Assembly: GCA_963727015.1 (NCBI GenBank)
Contig: CAVSEV010000005.1
Location: 434,001 to 498,000 of the forward strand
Source: DATFVJ01 sp963727015
GTDB lineage: Bacteria; Actinomycetota; Actinomycetes; Streptosporangiales; Streptosporangiaceae
Direction: 5' to 3'
Length of the DNA: 64,000 nucleotides
A program made the translations under genes and the position numbers. Every line of letters begins with the position of its first letter. Position 1 is the first letter of the stretch. Positions 40,578-49,900 of this stretch are shown one piece after another. Under the pieces are notes generated by a model that did no database searches, had not been told where the DNA came from, and saw only the letters and a list, made by a program, of their open reading frames with translations.

Positions 40578-42371
40578 TTAAGGTCCCTGCTCCGGTGGTA
40601 AATCGTTAATCTTGCAGATGGCTTCGCCACTTGAGACTGTCTGCCCGACGGCTACGGCGAGCCCTGTCACGGTGCCGCTCTTATGCGCGCCGAGCGGCTG
40701 TTCCATCTTCATCGCCTCGAGCACGACGATCGTGTCACCTGCTGATACCTGCTGGCCCTCATCCGCTACGAGCTTGACGATGGTGCCCTGCATGGGACTG
40801 ACGAGCGTGTCGCCGCCTGCGGCCGCGGCCTTGCGCTTACCGCGCGGCGACGAGCGCTCGCGCGCGGCCCGGCCGGCGATGTTACCCGCCGCGCCCGAAG
40901 GGTCGCCCACGACGAGGAACCCCGGCGGCAGCACGACCTCGAGCCGTTTGCCGCTGACTTCGACGGTGATCCGCTCGCGAGCGCCGGGGTCAGCGCCGTC
41001 CGTGGCGGCCTCGCCGCCGAACGGCTCGATGCCGCCTTCGAACTCGGTCTCGATCCACCTCGTGTGGACGCTGAACGGCTCCGCGGTGAAGGCCGGGTCT
41101 GCCACGACGGCCTGGTGGAACGGGAGCACGGTCGGCATCCCGCCGATCTCGAACTCGGCCAGCGCCCGCCGGGCACGTTCGAGCGCCTGGCGCCGGTCGG
41201 CGCCGGTCACGATGAGCTTGGCGATCAGTGAGTCGAATGCCTGCGGCACGGTCATTCCCTCGCGGTACCCGGCGTCGAGGCGGACGCCAGGACCGGACGG
41301 GGCCTGCCAGCGCGTGATCTTCCCAGGTGCTGGCAGGAAGTTGCGTCCCGGATCCTCTGCGTTGATCCTGAACTCAATTGAGTGAGCCCGCGGCGCCGGA
41401 TCGTCGTAGCCGATCCGCTCACCGCCGGAGAGCCTGAACATCTCCCGCACCAAGTCGACCCCGGTTACCTCCTCGGTGACCGGATGCTCGACTTGCAGCC
41501 GGGTGTTCACTTCGAGGAAGGAAACGAGGCCGTCCATGCTGACGAGGAACTCGCACGTACCTGCGCCCACGTAGCCGGCCGCGCGCAGGATCGCCTTGGA
41601 CGACTCGTAGAGCACATGTGTCTGCTCGGGAGTGAGGAACGGCGCCGGCGCCTCCTCGACCAGCTTCTGGTGGCGGCGCTGCAGTGAGCAGTCGCGCGTC
41701 GAGATTACGACGACACCGCCGTGGGCGTCGGCCAGGCACTGGGTCTCGACGTGCCGCGGCCGGTCCAGGTACCGCTCGGCGAAGCACTCGCCGCGACCGA
41801 ACGCGGCAACCGCCTCGCGGACCGCTGATTCGTACTGGTGGTCGATCTCGTCGAGAGTGCGCGCCACCTTGAGGCCGCGGCCGCCGCCGCCGAAGGCGGC
41901 CTTGATGGCGACGGGCAGGCCATGCTCGCGGGCGAATTCGATCACTTCCGCGGCACCGCCGACCGGGTCGGCCGTACCTGGGGCAAGCGGTGCACCGGCG
42001 GCCATGGCGATGTGCCGCGCACTGACCTTGTCGCCAAGTGCGCGGATGGCTGCGGGCGGCGGGCCAATCCAGGTCAGGCCGGCGTCGATTACGGCCTGCG
42101 CGAAAGCCGCGTTCTCCGCGAGGAAGCCGTAGCCAGGGTGGATCGCATCCGCGCCGGCCAGCACCGCCACCTTGATGATCTTCTCGGTGTCCAGATAGGA
42201 ATCGGCCGCGGTCTGCCCGCCGAGGGCGTATGCCTCGTCTGCCATCGTGACGTGCAGTCCGTCAACGTCGGGCTCCGCATAGACGGCAACGCTGGCCAGG
42301 CCCGCATCGCGGCAGGCACGGACGATGCGGATCGCGATCTCGCCGCGGTTGGCGATGAGGACCTTGCGCAC
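40578..42371 (-). CDS. accA3: Acetyl/propionyl-CoA carboxylase alpha subunit (biotin carboxylase + BCCP)
   Basis: About 597 residues. GTG 42371 (VRKVLIANRGEIAIRIVRAC) with AGGAGG upstream is the start. Biotin carboxylase: AFGGGGRGLKVART (ATP-grasp Gly loop), CSLQRRHQKLVEEAPAPFL, FLEVNTRLQVEHPVTEEVTG. The C-terminal carrier domain has VLEAMKMEQPLGAHKSG, where the Lys carries biotin. It supplies carboxybiotin to beta subunits such as the one at 43763. The BirA ligase in this window biotinylates it. Corresponds to AccA3 of mycobacteria and AccA2 of Streptomyces by organisation. Confidence 0.94.
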   Translation of the reverse strand: MRKVLIANRGEIAIRIVRACRDAGLASVAVYAEPDVDGLHVTMADEAYALGGQTAADSYLDTEKIIKVAVLAGADAIHPGYGFLAENAAFAQAVIDAGLTWIGPPPAAIRALGDKVSARHIAMAAGAPLAPGTADPVGGAAEVIEFAREHGLPVAIKAAFGGGGRGLKVARTLDEIDHQYESAVREAVAAFGRGECFAERYLDRPRHVETQCLADAHGGVVVISTRDCSLQRRHQKLVEEAPAPFLTPEQTHVLYESSKAILRAAGYVGAGTCEFLVSMDGLVSFLEVNTRLQVEHPVTEEVTGVDLVREMFRLSGGERIGYDDPAPRAHSIEFRINAEDPGRNFLPAPGKITRWQAPSGPGVRLDAGYREGMTVPQAFDSLIAKLIVTGADRRQALERARRALAEFEIGGMPTVLPFHQAVVADPAFTAEPFSVHTRWIETEFEGGIEPFGGEAATDGADPGARERITVEVSGKRLEVVLPPGFLVVGDPSGAAGNIAGRAARERSSPRGKRKAAAAGGDTLVSPMQGTIVKLVADEGQQVSAGDTIVVLEAMKMEQPLGAHKSGTVTGLAVAVGQTVSSGEAICKINDLPPEQGP

Positions 42372-42450
42372 GGTATGCCTCCTCTCGGCGCAAAGGAGTC
42401 TAAACGGTGCAGCCTGTCCTGCCGTAGGGCCGGCCGCCCAGATCAGCCCA

Positions 42451-42696
42451 TCAGCGGGGCAGCGCGCTCGCGCACCACCCGCCAGGCCCGTGTGGCAAGG
42501 GCGCGCGCAACAGCCGTGACCGGTCACACCAGCCGGACCTGCCGCCGGCGCGCGCCGGGCCCCGGCCGGCCCGGACGGCGGCCTGGGTGGCTGCCGCGCG
42601 AGTGATCGCGAGCGCTGTCACGAGGGCTGCGGTCTCCTCGGCGGTCGCGTCGCCTCGCACCACCCGCAGCAATGGCCGCATGGCCGGCTCACTCAC
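42451..42696 (-). CDS. accE: Acyl-CoA carboxylase epsilon subunit
   Basis: Only 81 residues. GTG 42696 with GGAGG nearby gives VSEPAMRPLLRVVRGDATAE, then ETAALVTALAITRAA. LLRVVRGxATxEExAALxxxL and the end SRLLRAPLPHGPGGWCASAL are characteristic of the epsilon subunit of actinomycete propionyl/acyl-CoA carboxylases. It bridges alpha and beta subunits and stimulates the enzyme. It lies between the NYN gene and accA3 on the same strand. Small and easily missed. Confidence 0.85.
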   Translation of the reverse strand: MSEPAMRPLLRVVRGDATAEETAALVTALAITRAAATQAAVRAGRGPARAGGRSGWCDRSRLLRAPLPHGPGGWCASALPR

Positions 42697-42748
42697 GTGC
42701 GATCCTCCAAGAGCTCCAGGCGCCGGTTTGCCAGGTGCGCGCCGCTGC

Positions 42749-43720
42749 CTACCTGAGAGTCTTCCCAGTACCGATACCGAATTCACGGTGGACGCGCTCC
42801 CAGAACGCGTCCCTGAGCCACTCCCTGGCCTCTTGGTAGGCACGCAGCGAGAGGCCGAGTTCCTTCTCCGCCTCGACGAGTAGTTCCTTGTCGATAACCG
42901 GCGGCAGGATCGGACCTGGGAGCAGGTCGCGGATGTTGTCCCTGCCGCGGGTGAGGATCCACTTCTGGGCAACGTGCTCGCCTGCCTCTTCGACCCGGTC
43001 GCGATCCGGGCCGAGACGTGTGGCCTGCGCTGTCATCACCCCGTGCCCGAAAACCCGGGCGCGCGGCGGCGGCCTGTCGCCGAAGAGTTGCGCGGGTGAG
43101 GGTGCGACGTGCGTGACCGCGACGTCCTGCCGGACCGGTCCTGCCACCGCGATCTGGTGCTTGGCGAAATACGCCTTAAGGAAGCCGGCGTCAAGCACGT
43201 CGACGGTGTCGGACTCCCAGACAAGCCGTTCTGCCTGGTTGGTGCCGTACGGTGGCTCGACCCCCCAGAGGTGGACACGGACGCCGTACGCCTGGGCGGC
43301 CTCCACTGCCGGGACCATATCTTCGTCGCCGGCTACAAGCACGGCGTCCGTGATCGCCCGGTGCCTGGCAAGCGCCTCCATGTCGGCGCGGATCTGCGCG
43401 TCCACGCCCTTTTGCTGGCCCCGCGCGTTGAGATTGCCGAGGCGCAGCTTGACCCATGACATCTGGGCGATGACGCGCTGGTCGATCGTGGGCACCCGGT
43501 CCCTGGCCGCGTCGTACCAGTACACCCGCAGCAGCTCGCCGCGCAGCTGGCTCGCCGCGAGCTGCGTCAGTGACTTGATGAGCTTGTCCGCGTCGACGCG
43601 GTACTCACGCCTCGACTTCGCGTCGAAGAGGAGTTCGCCGGCCGCGGCGTAGATGTAACCTACATCCACCATGATCGCATAGCGCGCAACGATGGGAAGC
43701 GGGCTCGCGAACTCTGTCAT
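42749..43720 (-). CDS. NYN-domain (PIN-like) putative ribonuclease
   Basis: 323 residues. The N-terminal 190 residues form an NYN domain: acidic residues in ARYAIMVDVGYIYAAAGEL, GVDAQIRADMEALARHRAI and DAVLVAGDEDMVPAVEAAQA match the Asp/Glu positions of the PIN/FLAP-like fold, followed by GVRVHLWGVEP. The C-terminal part (about 200-323) ends in EKELGLSLRAYQEAREWLRD, perhaps an OST-HTH-like nucleic-acid-binding segment. NYN proteins cleave RNA. It is interposed between the beta and epsilon subunits of the carboxylase, an arrangement not explained by known function. Family assignment is good, role open. Confidence 0.82.
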   Translation of the reverse strand: MTEFASPLPIVARYAIMVDVGYIYAAAGELLFDAKSRREYRVDADKLIKSLTQLAASQLRGELLRVYWYDAARDRVPTIDQRVIAQMSWVKLRLGNLNARGQQKGVDAQIRADMEALARHRAITDAVLVAGDEDMVPAVEAAQAYGVRVHLWGVEPPYGTNQAERLVWESDTVDVLDAGFLKAYFAKHQIAVAGPVRQDVAVTHVAPSPAQLFGDRPPPRARVFGHGVMTAQATRLGPDRDRVEEAGEHVAQKWILTRGRDNIRDLLPGPILPPVIDKELLVEAEKELGLSLRAYQEAREWLRDAFWERVHREFGIGTGKTLR

Positions 43721-43762
43721 GGTGCCTTCGACTCTATGGCAGCACTTCCTGTCCCCGTGCCG

Positions 43763-45469
43763 TCACAACGGGATGTTGCCGTGTTTCTTAGGTGGCAGCG
43801 TCTGCCGTTTGGTTCGCAGCGTGCGTAGCGCGCGAACCACATGAGCGCGGGTTTCTGCCGGGCTTATCACGGCGTCGACATAGCCGCGTTCCGCGGCGCT
43901 GAAAGGATTGGCCAGTGCGTCCTCATATTCGGTGATTCGCTGCGCGCGCAGGCTGTCCGGGTCGTCCGCCGCCGCGAGCTCGCGCCTGTGCAGGATGTTG
44001 ACCGCGCCCTGCGCCCCCATCACGGCGATTTGTGCGGTGGGCCAGGCCAGATTGATGTCGCCACCGAGGTGCTTGGACCCCATGACGACGTAGGCGCCGC
44101 CGTACCCCTTGCGGGTGATGACGGTGATCTTGGGCACGGTTGCTTCGGCGTAGGCGTAGATGAGCTTGGCGCCGCGCCTGATGATGCCGCCCCATTCCTG
44201 GCCCGTGCCCGGCAGGAACCCTGGCACGTCCACGAAGGTGATTACGGGGATGTTGAACGCGTCGCAGGTCCGCACGAATCTGGCGGCTTTCTCGGACGCG
44301 TCGATGTCGAGGCAGCCCGCGAAGTGCATCGGCTGATTGGCGACGACGCCGACGCTGCTGCCCTGCACCCGTCCGAACCCGACGATCAGGTTGGCCGCGA
44401 ATGCCGCGTGCACCTCCAGGAACTCGCCGTCGTCGAGCACGTGCTCGATCACCGTGTGCATGTCGTATGGCTGGTTCGCGGAATCGGGTATGAGGACATC
44501 GAGCTCGGCGTCCGCGTCGGTGATCTCGGTGGCCGCCTCGGTAGTCTCGGTGTCCGCGGGCGGGAGGGTGGGTGGATCCTCCAGGTTGTTGGAAGGCAGG
44601 TAGGACAGCAGGGCGCGGGCGTAGTCAAGGCAGTCGGCCTCGTCCGCGGCCTGGTAGTGCGCCACGCCTGACTTGGTGTTGTGTGCGTGCGCGCCGCCGA
44701 GCTCCTCGAAGCTGACTTCCTCGCCGGTGACGGTCTTGATGACGTCGGGTCCGGTGATGAACATGTGCGAGGTGTGATCCACCATCAGCGTGAAGTCGGT
44801 GATGGCGGGCGAGTAGACCGCGCCGCCGGCGCACGGTCCCATGATCAGGGAGATCTGCGGGATCACCCCGGAGGCGATCACGTTGCGGTAGAAGATCTCG
44901 CCGAACAGGCCGAGCGCGACCACCCCCTCCTGGATGCGCGCCCCGCCGCCGTCGTTGATCCCGACAATCGGGCAGCCTGTCTTGAGCGCATGGTCCATTA
45001 CCTTCACGATCTTGTCGCCGTAGACCTCGCCGAGTGAGCCGCCGAAGACGGTGAAGTCCTGGCTGAATACGCAGACGGGACGCCCGTCGACGGTGCCGAA
45101 ACCGGTGACGACGCCGTCGCCGTAGGGCCGGTTGTCCTCGACGCCGAATCCGCTGGCGCGATGCCTGGCGTGCTCATCCAGCTCGGTGAACGAGCCCGGG
45201 TCGAGAAACTGGTCGATCCGCTCGCGTGCCGTCAGCTTGCCCCTGTCGTGCTGTTTGGCGACGGCCCGCTGTGATCCGGCGTGGATGGCTTCGTTCCTGC
45301 GCCGCTCAAGGTCGGCGATCTTCCCCGCGGTGGTGTGCGGCGCGGGTTCCGTGGTTGCGCTGGGGCCGGGCGTCTCGCTAGAGGCGGGTTCCTGGCTGGC
45401 GGCAGGCGCGCCGTCCGGGCTGGGTAGGGGACCGGTCGTATCGTTTCGCATGGGTGCTTCGCTGGGCAT
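43763..45469 (-). CDS. accD5: Propionyl-CoA (acyl-CoA) carboxylase beta subunit
   Basis: 568 residues. Carboxyltransferase with both crotonase-like halves: GGSLGEVYGDKIVKVMDHAL, INDGGGARIQEGVVALGLF, GPCAGGAVYSPAITDFTLMV and, in the C-half, FVDVPGFLPGTGQEWGGIIR, MGSKHLGGDINLAWPTAQIA. The latter Asp is in the position that favours propionyl-CoA (family knowledge). The first 40 residues are a Pro/Ser/Ala-rich extension, and the usual homology begins at TAGKIADLERRRNEAIHAGS, so a shorter start is possible. Works with the alpha and epsilon subunits on the same strand. Diverges from the XRE gene. Confidence 0.93.
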   Translation of the reverse strand: MPSEAPMRNDTTGPLPSPDGAPAASQEPASSETPGPSATTEPAPHTTAGKIADLERRRNEAIHAGSQRAVAKQHDRGKLTARERIDQFLDPGSFTELDEHARHRASGFGVEDNRPYGDGVVTGFGTVDGRPVCVFSQDFTVFGGSLGEVYGDKIVKVMDHALKTGCPIVGINDGGGARIQEGVVALGLFGEIFYRNVIASGVIPQISLIMGPCAGGAVYSPAITDFTLMVDHTSHMFITGPDVIKTVTGEEVSFEELGGAHAHNTKSGVAHYQAADEADCLDYARALLSYLPSNNLEDPPTLPPADTETTEAATEITDADAELDVLIPDSANQPYDMHTVIEHVLDDGEFLEVHAAFAANLIVGFGRVQGSSVGVVANQPMHFAGCLDIDASEKAARFVRTCDAFNIPVITFVDVPGFLPGTGQEWGGIIRRGAKLIYAYAEATVPKITVITRKGYGGAYVVMGSKHLGGDINLAWPTAQIAVMGAQGAVNILHRRELAAADDPDSLRAQRITEYEDALANPFSAAERGYVDAVISPAETRAHVVRALRTLRTKRQTLPPKKHGNIPL

Positions 45470-45531
45470 GGGCTCAGGGTAACCACGTCGCGGACCGGCG
45501 CCGCCGATCGCCGTCCCATATCACACCTGAC

Positions 45532-45547
45532 ATCTCGAATTAGAGAT
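45532..45547. promoter_or_regulatory. Inverted repeat before the XRE regulator
   Basis: ATCTC (45532-45536), GAATTA, GAGAT (45543-45547) is an AT-rich palindrome between the divergent accD5 and XRE genes. TACCAT at 45547-45552 may be a -10, only 7 bases before the XRE ATG (45560), so transcription may be leaderless. It could be the autoregulatory operator of the XRE protein. Confidence 0.55.
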
Positions 45548-45559
45548 ACCATAGAACGT

Positions 45560-45913
45560 ATGGACGGCACGACGCCCGCGACGCAGCAAGCACAGATTCA
45601 GGAAGCACGGGAACAGCAGGCACAGGAACAGCAAGCACAGGGGACGCCGGAGCCTGGGCAGTTGCCGCTGTTGCCCGGTTTCCGCGAGATCGCGGTGCGG
45701 CGCATGTCGGCAGAGCGGCGCAAGCTGATCACCGACCTTGCGGCCCAGCGTCAGGCGGCCCGGCTCTCGCAGACTGAGGTCGCCGCGCGGATGGGAACGT
45801 CGCAGTCGGCGGTGGCCCGGCTGGAGTCCGGTGCGGCCGACGTGCGCGCCTCCACCCTGGAACGCTACGCAGCAGCCATCGGCTGCCAGATCACCTGGCG
45901 GCTGCGGGATTGA
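45560..45913 (+). CDS. XRE-family helix-turn-helix regulator
   Basis: 117 residues. A Gln/Ala-rich N-terminal stretch (QAQIQEAREQQAQEQQAQ) precedes the HTH at about residues 60-112 (LAAQRQAARLSQTEVAARMG; TSQSAVARLESGAADVRAST; LERYAAAIGCQITW), which matches HipB-like or HigA-like Cro/C1 repressors. The R-x-M-S-x-E-R-R segment just before the HTH is typical for antitoxin-like XRE proteins without an attached toxin. No toxin gene is adjacent on either side. The AT-rich palindrome before the start suits autoregulation. Confidence 0.85.
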   Translation: MDGTTPATQQAQIQEAREQQAQEQQAQGTPEPGQLPLLPGFREIAVRRMSAERRKLITDLAAQRQAARLSQTEVAARMGTSQSAVARLESGAADVRASTLERYAAAIGCQITWRLRD

Positions 45914-46000
45914 GTGACAGCACGCCCTAGGAGGCACGGCGACGGTGCGCGATGGAGTGCGACGATGCGCGAGGAGCGGCGATGATGAAGCAGGTACCGC

Positions 46001-46764
46001 GATGACGAACACAGCGGCGGGGTATCCGTTCCCGCCAGAGGTGCCCGGCGTGCCAGGCACGCCGGGCGAGCCGCGATGGCCTGGCCGCCCGGCCCCGCCT
46101 CCTGGGACACCGTTCCCTCCGCGCTACCCGCCGCACCCACGGCCGCCAGGCACGCGGCCAGTTCAGGAGCCGTCACCGCTGGTCACGCCCGGACACGCGT
46201 GGATCGACTCAGGCGACTGGCCGAGCCGGCTGAACGAGCGGCTGCTCGAACAGCGTGTCGTGATGGCACACGGCCATCTCGACGACGGCGCGGCGACAAT
46301 GCTCTGCGCCCAGTTGCTCACTCTGGACGCGGAGAGCACCGACCGGACCGCGCCTATCCTGCTGCATCTGCAGAGCCTGAGCGCGGACCTGGCGGCTGCG
46401 CTGACCGTGATGGATGCGCTCGACGCGGTCGGAGTTCCCATCCACGCCGTCGCGCGCGGCCATCTCAGCGGCCCCGCGCTCGGTGTACATCGCGGCGGCC
46501 GGCCGCCGCGTAGCCTACCCAAATTCGGGTTTCCTGCTCGCCGAGCCTGAGGCTGCCTTCGAGGGCACTTCCGCCGATCTGGCCAGCCGGCAGCGGCAGC
46601 TCGAAAAGATGCTTGACGCACTGTACTTCCGGCTCGCCGACGTCACCGGCCGGGAGGTCGACGAAATCAGGGACGATGCACGGGGCGGCCGGTTCCTTAC
46701 TGCTGCTGAGGCGGTTGCCTATGGCCTGGTCCAGGAGGTGACGCAGGCACCGCGCGGGTCCTGA
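46001..46764 (+). pseudogene. ClpP-like protease, frameshifted
   Basis: ATG 46001 begins a Pro-rich leader, then ERLLEQRVVMAHGHLDDGAA, TMLCAQLLTLDAE and DLAAALTVMDALDAVGVPIH match ClpP-family subunits of the degenerate, often catalytically altered class. After GHLSGPALGV the frame breaks at about 46480-46487; the next frame gives VYIAAAGRRVAYPNSGFLLA and ends REVDEIRDDARGGRFLTAAE. One base removed, or two added, restores a protein of about 254 residues. The usual catalytic Ser context (GxAxSxG) is not seen; HLSGPALG stands in its place. Either a sequencing error or a recent lesion. Confidence 0.75.
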
Positions 46765-46800
46765 CGGGTGTCACCCGCACCAGCGGCAAACCGGCACGAT

Positions 46801-46856
46801 CCCTCAGTGCCGCGGATCGCAGGGGCTATAGCCCCTGCGATCCGCGGCACTGAGGG
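46801..46856. terminator. 56-bp perfect palindrome
   Basis: The left arm CCCTCAGTGCCGCGG... (46801-46828) is the exact reverse complement of the right arm (46829-46856), with no spacer: 28-base arms centred on CTATAG. It lies between the ClpP-like gene and ppc. As RNA it would form a very stable stem; it could stop transcription or process the message. As DNA such a sequence is unstable unless maintained. Confidence 0.7.
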
Positions 46857-46942
46857 GAGCAACAGGATTACGAGCCCCGCTGGCGGACTACGTGGTGGGC
46901 AGGTGGGCAACGGCGCTGGTGAGCGAGCCCGATAATGGGACA

Positions 46943-49900
46943 ATGATCAGTGCTCGGGCGGCGGAACGCGACGCGGCGCGGATGGAAATGCCCGCCCGGA
47001 TGCGCCGCGACGTACGTCTGCTGGGCGATCTGCTTGGCGAGGTGCTGAGCGAAACCATTGGCCAGGATCTGCTTGACGACGTCGAGCGGCTGCGCAGGCT
47101 GGCGATCGCGGCGCGGCAGGGCAGCGCCGAGGGAGCTGGTCACGAGGGCGCTGGTCACGAGGGCGCTGGTCACGAGGGCGCTGGTCACGAGGGCGCTGGT
47201 CACGAGGGCGCTGGTCACGAGGGCGCTGGTCACGAGGGCGCTGGTCACGAGGGCGCTGGTCACGAGGGCGCTGGTCACGAGGGTGCTGGTGGCGAGGGTG
47301 CTGGTGGCGAGGGCGCCGGTGGCGAGGGCGCCGGTCACGACCGGATTGCCGCGCTCGTCGCGAGCTGGCCGTTGGAACGCGCCGAACTGGTCGCGCGTGC
47401 TTTCACCATCTACTTTCATCTCGTCAACCTCGCGGAAGAGCTTCAGCGGATCCGCACGCTGCGCGAGCGTGACGCCGATGGCACGCCGGTTCGCGAGTCG
47501 CTCGCCGCGGCCGTGGCCGAGATCAGCCGTGATCACGGTCCAGGCCGGCTGCATGAGCTGTTCCAGGCCCTCAAGATCCACCCGGTATTCACCGCGCATC
47601 CCACCGAGGCCCGCCGCCGCGCCGTGGTCACCGCGCTGCAGCGGATCACCGGCCTGTTGTGGGATCTCGATGACGAAAGGCGCGGCGCGCACGAACGAGC
47701 CGAGACGCGGCGGCGGCTGCGCGAGGAAGTCGACCTGCTCTGGCGCACCTCGCCGCTGCGGGTGAAGGCGATGGGCCCGCTCGACGAGGTGCGCACTGTA
47801 ATGGCGGTCTTCGACGAGACGATCTTCCGTGTCGTGCCCGCCTGCTACCGCGCTGTCGACCAGGTGCTGGCCGGCCCGCAGGCCGGCGCCGTCGTGCCCT
47901 CGGCGCCGGCGTTCCTGAGGTTCGGCAGCTGGGTGGGTGGTGACAGGGACGGCAACCCATTCGTGACCGCGCAGGTCACCAGAGAGACCGCGCTCATCCA
48001 GGCCGAGCATGTGCTGCGCGCGCTCGAGAACGCCACCACCAGGATCGGCCGCGCGCTGACCGCGCACTCCTCGACCACCCCGCCATCGCAGGCTCTGCGC
48101 CGCAGCCTCGCGGTAGCCGAAGCCGCGCACCCAGAAGTGCTCGGGGAAGTCGTCGCAAGGTCGCCGCAGGAGCCCCATCGCCAGTACCTCCTCTACGCCG
48201 CGCAACGGCTGCACGCGACCCGCCTCAGGCATGCCGACCTCGCCTATCCAGGTGCGGCCGAGTTCCTGGCCGATCTCCGCCTGGTGCAGGAATCGCTCGC
48301 CAAGGCGGGTGCACACCGCCAGGCGTTCGGGGAACTGCAGCATTTGATCTGGCAGGCGGAGACGTTCGGGTTCCATCTAGCCGAACTCGAGATCCGCCAG
48401 CACAGCGCCGTGCACGCGCGTGCGCTCGCCGAACTGCGCGCGGGCGGCCCGCGGTCGGCGGAGACCGAGGAGGTACTTGCCACCCTCCGGGTGGCTGGCT
48501 GGATCCAGGATCGGTTCGGGGCCGGCGCCTGCCGCAGGTACGTGGTGAGCTTCACCCGTTCGGCGGCCGACATTGCCGCGGTCTACGAGCTTGCCGCGCT
48601 CGCGATGCCGGACGGCCGGACGCTCACGCTCGACGTGGTCCCGCTGCTTGAGAGCGGCGAAGATCTGCGCCGCGGCACCGGCGTGCTTGACGAAATGCTC
48701 ACGCTGGCGCCCGTGCGGAGCCGCCTTGCCGCCAATGGCGGGCGGATGGAGGTGATGCTGGGCTACTCGGACTCGGCCAAGGAACTCGGGCCCGTTACGG
48801 CGACGCTGCTGCTCTACGACACGCAGGAGGCGCTGACCCGCTGGGCGGCCGCGAACGACGTGCGGCTGACGCTCTTCCACGGTAGGGGCGGCGCGCTCGG
48901 CCGTGGCGGCGGGCCCGCTGGGCGGGCCGTGCTCGCCCAGGCTCCCGGGTCGGTCGCCGGCCGGTTCAAGGTGACCGAGCAGGGCGAGGTGGTGCTGGCC
49001 AGGTACGGCCACCTGGCCATCGCCCAGCGGCACCTCGAGCAGGTGACGTCGGCAGTGTTGCTGGCGGAGACGCCGGCCGCGGCGGGCCGCATCGCCGCGG
49101 CCGCGGAACGATTCCGTGGCGTTGCCGGCCAGATCGGCGCGGCGGCGCTGCGCGCCTACCAGGATCTGGTCGGGGCCGACGGCTTCGCGCCCTGGTTCGC
49201 CAGGATCAGCCCGTTGCATGAGATCGGTGGCCTGCGCATCGGCTCGCGACCGGCGAGGCGGGGCGCCGCGACCGGGCTTGAAGATCTGCGCGCCATCCCG
49301 TGGGTGTTCGCGTGGACGCAGACCAGGGTGAACATGCCTGGCTGGTTCGGGCTGGGCAGCGGGATCGCGGCGGTAGCAGCGGAGCCGGGGGGAATGGACG
49401 TGCTGCGTGCGGCGTACCGCGAGTGGCCATTGCTTCGGGTGCTGCTCGACAACGCGGAGATGAGCCTCGCCAAAACCGACCGCCACATCGCCGCAAGGTA
49501 TCTCGCCCTCGGCGGCAGGGACGACCTGACGGCGCTCGTGCTCGCCGAGTACGACACCACGATGGCGATGACGGCCGAGGTCACCGGGCACGAGCGCCTC
49601 CTGGCCGGGCGCCCGGTCCTTTCGCGAGCTGTGGCGCTCCGCAATCCGTACGTGGATGCGCTGTCCCACCTGCAGTTGCGGGCACTGGCAGGGCTGCGCG
49701 GCCCCGACGGCGGCATAACCGAAGGCGGCCAGGCCGAAGGCGGCCAGGTCGATGGTGGCCCAGTCGATGCCGGGCCGCTCAGCCGCGACCCGCTCAGCCG
49801 CGACCCGCTCAGCCGCGACCCGCTCAGCCGCGACCCGCTCAGCCGCGACCCGCTCAGCGGCGACCCGCTCAGCCGCGGCCTACTAGAGCGGCTGTTGCTG

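Noticed and set aside
47058..47765. Alternative-frame protein across the ppc 5' region with VTRAL repeats
   Set aside because: It is a shadow of the in-frame ppc repeat; the ppc frame contains all catalytic motifs.
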